Below are positions 5,545-10,686 of a stretch of 10,686 nt of DNA, one piece after another. Where the stretch lies: contig SSHD01000059.1 of assembly GCA_008017255.1 (NCBI GenBank), positions 1-10,686 on the forward strand, given 5' to 3'. The stretch comes from Acinetobacter sp. (GTDB taxonomy: Bacteria > Pseudomonadota > Gammaproteobacteria > Pseudomonadales > Moraxellaceae). The first letter of the stretch is position 1. Every line of letters begins with the position of its first letter. The notes beneath the pieces are model-generated. The model ran no database searches, had not been told where the DNA came from, and worked only from the letters and a program-made list of their open reading frames with translations. A program made the position numbers and the translations under genes.

Positions 5545-6843
5545 ATGAAAAGAAATATTTTATTTGATGGGCTGCGTTCGGTAGCACGTATTGGTGAAAC
5601 TTTATTTGTGGCAGCGCAAGCCGGTGTTAAATATGCCACTGAAAAACCCAACAACGCCAAGCTCATGCGCGAAACCTTTGAATCTTTAGGTTCAACCTAT
5701 ATCAAACTGGGTCAATTTATTGCCAGTACTCCCTCATTATTTCCACGCGAATATGTTGAGGAATTTCAAGGCTGTTTAGACCAAACGCCTACTTTACCGT
5801 TTAGCTATATTCAGAGTGTTTTGGCAGATGAATTTGCCGGTAAAAACTTAAGTGAAATTTTTAGTTTTATTGATGAAACACCGTTAGCATCTGCCTCGAT
5901 TGCCCAAGTACATGCAGCCAAATTGGTGACAGGCGAAGATGTTGTTTTAAAGGTACAAAAACCGGGTGTCGAAACCATTCTATATACCGATTTAAACGTG
6001 GTGCATTGGGCTGCCAAAGTCTTAGAGCGTGCAGTCCCTAAAGTTAAATTTGCCTCGTTGTCGGAAATTGTCGAAGAAATTAAGCTGCGCATGGTGCGTG
6101 AAGTCGATTTTATTGAAGAAGCGCAAAATCTTGATGATTTTATTGATTATTTGAATGTTTCGGATAATCAAGCTGCGACTGCACCAAAGGTATATCATCA
6201 ATTTTCTACCCGCCGTGTGCTGACCATGCAGCGTTTATATGGCGTGTCTTTGACCGATTTTGATGTGGTTAAGCAGTATGCAAAAGACCCATCGCAAGTG
6301 CTCATTACTGCCATGAATACATGGTTCGGCAGTTTAATGCTGTGTAAAAGTTTCCATGCCGATTTACACGCAGGCAATTTAATGTTGCTAGAAGACGGTC
6401 GAATTGGTTTTATCGACTTTGGTATTGTCGGGCAGTTAAAACAAGAAGTGTGGACGGCGAGCATGGCCTTTATGGATGCCTTGCAGCACAGTAACTATGT
6501 GGCGATGGCTGAAAATATGCTGAAAATGGGCATGACACATACCCACGTAGATACCCAAGCATTGGCAGCCGATGTAGAGCGTTTATTTGGCGGGGTGTTA
6601 TTGTCAGACCCTCAAGACCTTTTAAGCTCTAACCCAGCAGAACTGAATGATATTATGATGGATGTAATCGCGGTCGGTGAGCGTCACGGCATTAAATTTC
6701 CGCGCGACTTCGCTTTATTATTCAAGCAGATGTTATATTTTGATCGGTTTATGCGCGTGCTTGCGCCCTATACCGATATTTATGCTGACCAACGGCTAAA
6801 AATGGTTCACAATGAAGAACCGATTTCGCTGTTAAAGCATTAA
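5545..6843 (+). CDS. ABC1/AarF/UbiB-family atypical kinase-like protein
   Basis: The 432-residue protein carries the hallmarks of the ABC1 (ADCK/UbiB) family: the KxGQ motif K54-L-G-Q, the alanine-rich nucleotide loop A115-S-A-S-I-A-Q, the lysine K136 in V-L-K-V-Q-K-P, the ExD motif E186-V-D, the catalytic-loop sequence H271-A-D-L-H-A-G-N278, and the metal-binding D291-F-G. Family members bind or hydrolyse ATP and support ubiquinone or other lipid metabolism; protein kinase activity is generally not shown. Bona fide UbiB is about 540 residues with two C-terminal membrane helices. Here the C-terminus (ending near NEEPISLLKH) has no hydrophobic segment, so this is a shorter, probably soluble or peripheral paralogue rather than UbiB itself. 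GAGG lies 13 bases before the ATG, farther than usual, and a four-codon reading frame (5534-5548) overlaps the start. The gene sits 58 bases after the MoeB-like gene and 20 before folB. Confidence 0.9.
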   Translation: MKRNILFDGLRSVARIGETLFVAAQAGVKYATEKPNNAKLMRETFESLGSTYIKLGQFIASTPSLFPREYVEEFQGCLDQTPTLPFSYIQSVLADEFAGKNLSEIFSFIDETPLASASIAQVHAAKLVTGEDVVLKVQKPGVETILYTDLNVVHWAAKVLERAVPKVKFASLSEIVEEIKLRMVREVDFIEEAQNLDDFIDYLNVSDNQAATAPKVYHQFSTRRVLTMQRLYGVSLTDFDVVKQYAKDPSQVLITAMNTWFGSLMLCKSFHADLHAGNLMLLEDGRIGFIDFGIVGQLKQEVWTASMAFMDALQHSNYVAMAENMLKMGMTHTHVDTQALAADVERLFGGVLLSDPQDLLSSNPAELNDIMMDVIAVGERHGIKFPRDFALLFKQMLYFDRFMRVLAPYTDIYADQRLKMVHNEEPISLLKH

Positions 6844-6863
6844 TTTTATTTGAATAGGTCGCT

Positions 6864-7244
6864 ATGGATGCCATTATTATTGAAGGTTTAAAGGTCGATA
6901 CCGTGATTGGTTGTTTCAATTGGGAACGGCAAATAATACAACCTTTAAAGCTCGATTTAACCATTCATACCGACCTCAGCACAGCGGCGAGTTCCGATGA
7001 ATTAAATGACACGCTAAATTATGCGCAAATTTGTGAGCTTGCCGCACAACTGATACAACAAGCACAACCAAAACTGATTGAACACGCAGCACAATTGGTC
7101 TTAAACGGTTTATTTACACAGTTTCCAAGTATTGAATCCATCACCATTCACATACGTAAACCTGCCATTATTGCCCAAGCCCAAGCTGTAGGAATTCGCC
7201 TTGAACGCAACCGACATGATTTTTGCGCTCGCACTGGCGAGTAA
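6864..7244 (+). CDS. folB: Dihydroneopterin aldolase
   Basis: FolB cleaves 7,8-dihydroneopterin to 6-hydroxymethyl-7,8-dihydropterin and glycolaldehyde in folate synthesis, acting in the cytoplasm as a multimer. The 126-residue length is typical. Expected residues are present: G16 and W20-E21-R22 near the N-terminus, Y53 in L-N-Y-A-Q-I, the pterin-binding E73 in L-I-E-H-A-A, and the catalytic lysine K99 in I-R-K-P-A. TAGG lies 5 bases before the ATG. The gene follows the ABC1 gene by 20 bases and its 3' end overlaps the downstream folK-like gene, so the two are likely co-translated. Nothing suggests loss of function. Confidence 0.95.
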   Translation: MDAIIIEGLKVDTVIGCFNWERQIIQPLKLDLTIHTDLSTAASSDELNDTLNYAQICELAAQLIQQAQPKLIEHAAQLVLNGLFTQFPSIESITIHIRKPAIIAQAQAVGIRLERNRHDFCARTGE

Positions 7245-7635
7245 CAAACAGCAGCAGCAAAATTTTAGTTTTGCTTATGCACAACTTGCAGGGTTGGGCA
7301 GGGTCGAGTTTTCGCCAATTTATCAAATACCATGTCGAGATGGCGTGGGTGCAGACTATTGGAATTCTGCGTGTTTATTGCATAGTCAGCATAGTGTTGC
7401 AGCAATTATTGCGTACTTAAAAAAATTAGAACAACAATCGGGGCGGGTGCGCCCATCGCATCAAATTAGTTTAGATATAGATGTGATTGCATGGGGGGTG
7501 AGCCTTGTAGATATGCAATTTAATCCAAAAAAGTTACCATTGGCTTTAGATGTAAAAATACCACTGTATGATTTATGGCAAACTGCTGAATTGCAGGTCG
7601 AACAAAAGATAGATTATCCTGTCATTACAATGTAA
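7201..7635 (+). CDS. Degenerate FolK-like protein (HPPK family)
   Basis: HPPK (FolK) transfers pyrophosphate from ATP to 6-hydroxymethyl-7,8-dihydropterin, the step after FolB. The protein starts like HPPK (F-A-L-A-L-A-S-N), has D-Y-W-N-S-A in the middle, and keeps G-R-V-R followed by L-D-I-D, which aligns with the magnesium-binding aspartates (D95 and D97 in E. coli). However the usual R-W-G-P-R block before those aspartates is replaced by P-S-H-Q-I-S, and the later P-H-x-x-M-x-x-R-x-F-V-L segment is replaced by N-P-K-K-L-P-L-A-L-D-V. At 144 residues it is also shorter than usual (about 160). Activity is therefore doubtful, and a separate functional folK may exist elsewhere. Start: TTG at 7201 has TAGGA with 7 bases spacing; the ATG at 7216 has no good site. 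The gene overlaps folB by 44 bases (29 with the ATG). Confidence 0.8.
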   Translation: MNATDMIFALALASNKQQQQNFSFAYAQLAGLGRVEFSPIYQIPCRDGVGADYWNSACLLHSQHSVAAIIAYLKKLEQQSGRVRPSHQISLDIDVIAWGVSLVDMQFNPKKLPLALDVKIPLYDLWQTAELQVEQKIDYPVITM

Positions 7636-7675
7636 TGTTTAAAACAAGTAACAGTATAAGAATAGGCAATATTTT

Positions 7676-8227
7676 ATGAAAAATAGTTTAACTCTTGCTG
7701 CGCTTACGGTTTTGCTTTCTGGCTGTGCTGCCATGAGTGTCGAGCAGTGTAAAACTGCCAATTGGTTTAAAGTCGGGGAAAAGGACGGCTCAGCAGGACG
7801 CGATATGCGTCTAGATCGCTATTATTCGTCTTGTCAAAAAGCCAACATTGTGCCGAATCAAAGCCTGTATGAACAAGGCTATCAGCAAGGATTGGGTTAT
7901 TATTGCCGCCCTGAAACTATTTTTAATGAAGCCTTGTTGGGTCGGGGGGATTTTCGGGTCTGTCCAATCGAAAAACGAGAATCGTTGCGTATGTATTATC
8001 AAGTTGCACATGATTATTATGTGGCAGATGCCGAGTTTGAGCGTTCACAACGTGATTCGAATTATTATTTAAAGGAATTAGAGCGTAACGATTTATCGGT
8101 TAAAGATCGGGATGATTATAAAAAACGTCTGTATGAGCTGCGTATTAACAGTGGTAGCGTGCAATCGGATTATCAAGATGCGGTGCGCAATTTAGAGCGT
8201 TTTAAAGCAGAAAAGGGTTTGAAATAA
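7676..8227 (+). CDS. DUF2799 lipoprotein
   Basis: This 183-residue protein has a lipoprotein signal peptide: M-K-N, a hydrophobic core to about residue 14, then the lipobox L-S-G-C with C17 as the lipidated cysteine. The residue after it is Ala, consistent with outer-membrane sorting. The mature part carries the DUF2799 (PF10973) pattern: C25-K-T-A-N-W, then G34-E-K-D-G-S-A-G, C53, then Y65-x-x-G-Y-Q-x-G-L-G-Y-Y-C77. Residues ~112-180 are rich in charged and Tyr/Gln residues and look like a long helix or coiled coil. The family has no established function; an envelope role is an inference. TAGG sits about 9 bases before the ATG. It follows the folK-like gene by 40 bases and converges on brnA with only 10 bases between the stop codons and no visible terminator. 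Confidence 0.85.
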   Translation: MKNSLTLAALTVLLSGCAAMSVEQCKTANWFKVGEKDGSAGRDMRLDRYYSSCQKANIVPNQSLYEQGYQQGLGYYCRPETIFNEALLGRGDFRVCPIEKRESLRMYYQVAHDYYVADAEFERSQRDSNYYLKELERNDLSVKDRDDYKKRLYELRINSGSVQSDYQDAVRNLERFKAEKGLK

Positions 8228-8237
8228 CGCAGTGATT

Positions 8238-8495
8238 TTAGTGGTTGCTGACATATTCACGTAGCACAGCATTGACACGGGTTTGCCACCCTTTACCCGA
8301 TGCGCGTAGTTTTTCCAATACGTCAGGGTCAAGTCGTAATTTTACTGCGATTTTTGGGTTCTTTATAGGTGGGCGACCACGTTTAAGCAACTTGTCGCCA
8401 TCGTACAGGTCGGCACGGGCAAAGAACGCATCATCTAATTCAGGAGCATCTTCATCATCCAAGATATTGGCTGAATTTTTTAATTTCTCGTTCAT
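8238..8495 (-). CDS. brnA: BrnA antitoxin (type II toxin-antitoxin)
   Basis: The 85-residue protein has an acidic, likely disordered N-terminal half (DDEDAPELDD) that would contact the toxin and a C-terminal ribbon-helix-helix domain: I-A-V-K-L-R-L-D-P-D-V-L-E-K-L-R, then G-K-G-W-Q-T-R-V-N-A-V-L-R-E-Y-V. The G-R-P-P and GKGWQ features are those of the BrnA/DUF4415 family (PF14384). By analogy with characterised BrnTA pairs it neutralises BrnT and represses its own promoter. Here the toxin gene comes first and the antitoxin overlaps its 3' end by 41 bases, with GAGAA about 6 bases before the ATG. It ends 10 bases from the convergent DUF2799 gene. Confidence 0.92.
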   Translation of the reverse strand: MNEKLKNSANILDDEDAPELDDAFFARADLYDGDKLLKRGRPPIKNPKIAVKLRLDPDVLEKLRASGKGWQTRVNAVLREYVSNH

Positions 8496-8730
8496 TGGCT
8501 TTTCTCATTGAAATAATTCGATGGCTGTCATCTCGCTTAGTCCACACCATGACCACCATTCGGTCATCAAGGTATCCAATAGTGATGTTCCTTAGTTCTG
8601 CATATTCTTGGCGCAGATCGGGAGCAGTGAAGTGCTTCGCTTGGAAAACTTTATAAGCATCGGCAAAGTCTAAGCCTCTTTGCTGCAAAGTCAGCGCTCG
8701 TTTTTCAGGGTCAAAACTGACTAACATCAT
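8455..8730 (-). CDS. brnT: BrnT toxin (type II toxin-antitoxin)
   Basis: BrnT is a ribonuclease-type toxin with a RelE-like fold that inhibits translation when free of BrnA (PF04365). The 91-residue protein has the family layout: V-S-F-D-P-E-K-R near the N-terminus, G-L-D-F-A-D-A-Y-K-V-F, an A-E-L-R-x-I-T-I-G-Y strand, V-V-M-V-W-T, and the strongly conserved H-R-I-I-S-M-R-K-A-N-E-R-E near the C-terminus. Two adjacent ATG codons (8730, 8727) could start it; GTGAG lies just upstream. The 124 bases up to coq7 must hold the promoter; they are AT-rich, but no operator palindrome could be defined with confidence. The N-terminal region reads L-T-L-Q-Q-R-G-L where many homologues have an N-x-x-K-H-G pattern, so one semi-conserved basic/His position is substituted. 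Confidence 0.92.
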   Translation of the reverse strand: MMLVSFDPEKRALTLQQRGLDFADAYKVFQAKHFTAPDLRQEYAELRNITIGYLDDRMVVMVWTKRDDSHRIISMRKANEREIKKFSQYLG

Positions 8731-8854
8731 GTACTCACTTTGCTTATATTAAATGTACACCCAAAAAATAAATTATGCAATTGCGTATAACATGAGGTAT
8801 CTCATTGGCGGAGCATACACACATGGGTGAAACCTAATGACCGTTGTAAGTGCT

Positions 8855-9490
8855 TTAAATATAATAACTGGTTTTGGTCATGAGTTTAGATATTGCCGCC
8901 ATGGTCATACGCACTGGCGCAGGCAATTCCACGCCGCCTGCGTGTAAAGCGGTATCTCGATGCTGTAATTCATCTACATTCATTTGCTCTAAAATTTTGC
9001 GCGAACGCACATCTTGTTCAGGCAGTTGTTGCAAATGCTGTTGTAAATGTTGGCTGACTTGACGCTCAGTTTCAGCCACAAAACCCAAGCTGTATGTGTC
9101 ACCGGCAATACCCGCCAGCGCACCCATACCATAAGACAACCCGTACCACACAGGGTTGAGCAAACTGGTATGACTTTCTAACTCTTTTAAACGGTCTTCA
9201 CACCATGCCAAATGGTCTTGTTCTTCTAGGGCAGCCTGTTGCATTTCTAGTCGAACTTGCGGCAGTTTGGCGGTTAAAGCCTGTCCGTGATACAGCGCTT
9301 GCGCACACACTTCACCACTATGGTTCACTCGCATTAAACCTGCCACATGGCGTGCATCACTCACACACAGTTGGCTGTCAGTCTGTGCTGCGGGGTTGGC
9401 ACGCTGCGCAGTGGTTGCATCTGGCACTAGGCTGCGTAGCGCTTGGTCAAAAGAATGAATCAGTTGGTCAAGACCAGTCAAATGACGCAT
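8855..9490 (-). CDS. coq7: Coq7-type demethoxyubiquinone hydroxylase
   Basis: Coq7 (2-polyprenyl-3-methyl-6-methoxy-1,4-benzoquinone monooxygenase) carries out the C6 hydroxylation near the end of ubiquinone synthesis, in place of the flavoenzyme UbiF. The 211-residue protein is a di-iron carboxylate enzyme. All six ligands are visible: E60 in N-H-S-G-E, E90 and H93 in E-x-x-H, E142 in E-T-E-R-Q, and E174 and H177 in the second E-x-x-H (D-E-L-Q-H-R-D). A glycine/alanine-rich stretch around 117-138 is consistent with membrane association. The ATG at 9490 is 3 bases after the stop of the upstream MFS gene, with AGAGGA inside that gene's end about 8 bases away, so the two are translationally linked. 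No downstream terminator with a T-run is apparent before brnT. Confidence 0.95.
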   Translation of the reverse strand: MRHLTGLDQLIHSFDQALRSLVPDATTAQRANPAAQTDSQLCVSDARHVAGLMRVNHSGEVCAQALYHGQALTAKLPQVRLEMQQAALEEQDHLAWCEDRLKELESHTSLLNPVWYGLSYGMGALAGIAGDTYSLGFVAETERQVSQHLQQHLQQLPEQDVRSRKILEQMNVDELQHRDTALHAGGVELPAPVRMTMAAISKLMTKTSYYI

Positions 9491-9493
9491 AAG

Positions 9494-10686
9494 TTAATCC
9501 TCTAAGCGGGTGGTGGCATGTGCCAATAACGGTTTGAGTCGCATTAATAACCAAAATGAAAAAATGGCACTTAGCACAGCGGTAATACTAAATAATATTT
9601 TAATATCAATGTTTAAAATACTTAAAATAATGATCGAAAAGATTGCCGATGACACCATAAAAATCGCATTCAATATATTATTCGCCGCAACGACGCGTGC
9701 ACGATGCGAGGCAGGCGAATAGGCTTGCATCATGGCATACAGCGGTACAATATAAAAACCACCACTAATACCGAGCAAAGTCACCGCAAGCATCACATGG
9801 TAATACACTGCACCTTGAGTAAACATATCTGTTAAGTTCAGCAAAGCGCCTGTGCGCTCAGGTACAAAGCTCAAACTGGCAGCCAAATACAATGCAAATA
9901 CGGTTAAACCAATCGCACCATAAGGTACCATTTTAATATGAATGGCAGTACCGCCAATTTTGCGGCACAGTAACGAACCTACCCCAATCCCGACCGAAAA
10001 GAAAGTCAGCAGTAAACTAACTACATTTTCAGACGCATGTAAGTTTTGTTGGGTCAGTTGTGGAATTTGGGTAAGGTAGGTTGCGCCATAAAACCAATAC
10101 CAAGAATTGCCCAATAAAATAGTAAACACAATTGGCATACTTTTAGCGTATTGAATGGTTTGTACACTGGTACGGAGAAAATTCCAGTCGATAGTTAAAT
10201 CGGGCGCGGCAATTTTTTGCGGCAAAATAAAACGGCTACACATATAACCTAAGCAGGCAATCGTCACTACGGTTAAGCTAATCCAGGCGAGGTTGCCAGC
10301 CGATGCAGCAATGACTGCACCGCCCAAAATCATGCCGAATAAAATCGCCATAGACGTGCCAGACTGGAACAAGGCGTTGCCAGACATCAACTCGTTTGGT
10401 TTTAATATTTCCGGCAAAATGGCGTATTTGATGGGTCCAAAACAAGTGGAATGCGTGCCCATTAAAAACAGCGCCACTAACAGCAAGCATAAATTGCCGA
10501 GTAAAAAGCCTGCGCTACCAATCAGCATAATTATAATTTCAAGCAGTTTAATGAATCGAACCAATTGAGATCGTTCATATTTATCGGCAATTTGACCGGC
10601 TGTAGCAGAAAAGAAAAAGTACGGCAAAATAAATAATAACGCCGCTAAATTATTTAAGGTGCTGACAGGCGCAGATTGTTGTTGAA
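9494..10686 (-). CDS. LplT-like MFS transporter (5' end beyond window)
   Basis: The frame stays open to the right window edge, giving 396 residues with no ATG at the visible beginning; the TTG at 10627 lies inside a transmembrane helix and is not a credible start. Visible N-terminal residues read QQQSAPVSTLNNLAALLFIL, then the loop motif G-Q-I-A-D-K-Y-E-R, so only the first helix or so is missing. Further marks are F-G-P-I-K-Y-A-I-L-P-E followed by N-E-L-M-S-G-N-A-L-F-Q-S-G-T and G-I-S-G-G-F-Y-I-V-P-L-Y-A-M-M-Q. These correspond to the signature segments of the lysophospholipid transporter LplT (S-P-x-K-Y-G-I-L, N-G-L-M-E, G-G-F-F-V-V-P-L) and of the MFS domain of Aas-type acyltransferases. 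Flipping of lysophospholipids across the inner membrane is inferred from that resemblance; no acyltransferase domain is fused at the C-terminus, which ends 3 bases before coq7. Confidence 0.85.
   Translation of the reverse strand, partial: QQQSAPVSTLNNLAALLFILPYFFFSATAGQIADKYERSQLVRFIKLLEIIIMLIGSAGFLLGNLCLLLVALFLMGTHSTCFGPIKYAILPEILKPNELMSGNALFQSGTSMAILFGMILGGAVIAASAGNLAWISLTVVTIACLGYMCSRFILPQKIAAPDLTIDWNFLRTSVQTIQYAKSMPIVFTILLGNSWYWFYGATYLTQIPQLTQQNLHASENVVSLLLTFFSVGIGVGSLLCRKIGGTAIHIKMVPYGAIGLTVFALYLAASLSFVPERTGALLNLTDMFTQGAVYYHVMLAVTLLGISGGFYIVPLYAMMQAYSPASHRARVVAANNILNAIFMVSSAIFSIIILSILNIDIKILFSITAVLSAIFSFWLLMRLKPLLAHATTRLED

Noticed and set aside
8731..8758. GTAC...GTAC as a BrnA operator palindrome before brnT.
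   Set aside because: Only the terminal 4 bases are symmetrical; the interior does not form an inverted repeat.
8792..8805. ATGAG/CTCAT hairpin as the coq7 terminator.
   Set aside because: The stem is only 5 bp with a 4-base loop and is not followed by a T-run on the minus strand.
9205..9492. Plus-strand open frame of 95 codons opposite coq7.
   Set aside because: It is antisense to the di-iron motifs of Coq7 and shows no plausible start site or family.
10278..10568. Short frames on both strands within the MFS gene.
   Set aside because: The minus-strand MFS frame carries conserved transporter motifs throughout this stretch; the others are shadows.

Overview
The window looks like a gammaproteobacterial chromosome segment, most probably from Acinetobacter or a close Moraxellaceae relative. 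This is inferred from protein character (prfA-prmC followed by a short-chain dehydrogenase, a MoeB-like enzyme, an ABC1 kinase and folB/folK; Coq7 used for ubiquinone hydroxylation; a DUF2799 lipoprotein) and from moderate-to-low GC. No 16S rRNA or other species marker is present, so the genus is an inference.

Layout. (1) Positions 1-1080 are AT-rich accessory DNA: the 5' end of an IS5-type transposase cut by the window edge, then a minus-strand GIY-YIG nuclease-like gene with a C-terminal region I do not recognise. Just before that gene lies a GC-rich imperfect palindrome that vaguely resembles an integron recombination site. (2) 1144-1611 encodes a YiaA/YiaB-type inner membrane protein on the minus strand. 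(3) 1612-1936 is a 325-base divergent intergenic region with no gene; it holds a candidate yiaA promoter, two short hairpins and a 92-base MITE-like palindrome just upstream of prfA. (4) 1937-8227 is a long plus-strand run: prfA and prmC (translation termination and methylation of release factors), an HSD10-type SDR, a MoeB/ThiF-like E1 enzyme, a soluble ABC1/AarF kinase-like protein, folB, a degenerate folK-like gene, and a DUF2799 lipoprotein. (5) 8238-8730 is a BrnT/BrnA type II toxin-antitoxin pair on the minus strand. (6) 8855-10686 is a minus-strand pair, an LplT-like MFS transporter (5' end outside the window) followed after 3 bases by coq7.

How genes work together. PrmC methylates the GGQ glutamine of the release factor encoded just before it. 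FolB and the FolK-like protein would be consecutive folate-pathway enzymes, but the FolK copy lacks most catalytic signature residues. Coq7 hydroxylates a ubiquinone precursor, and the ABC1 protein is a paralogue of the ubiquinone factor UbiB, so two quinone-linked genes lie within about 2 kb. BrnT/BrnA is a self-contained toxin-antitoxin module between core genes.

I see no clear new multi-gene system. The best candidates for a second look are the GIY-YIG gene with its flanking repeats, the degenerate HPPK, the palindromic element before prfA, and the structured GC-rich block at 1022-1078. No tRNA, rRNA or CRISPR array was recognised.
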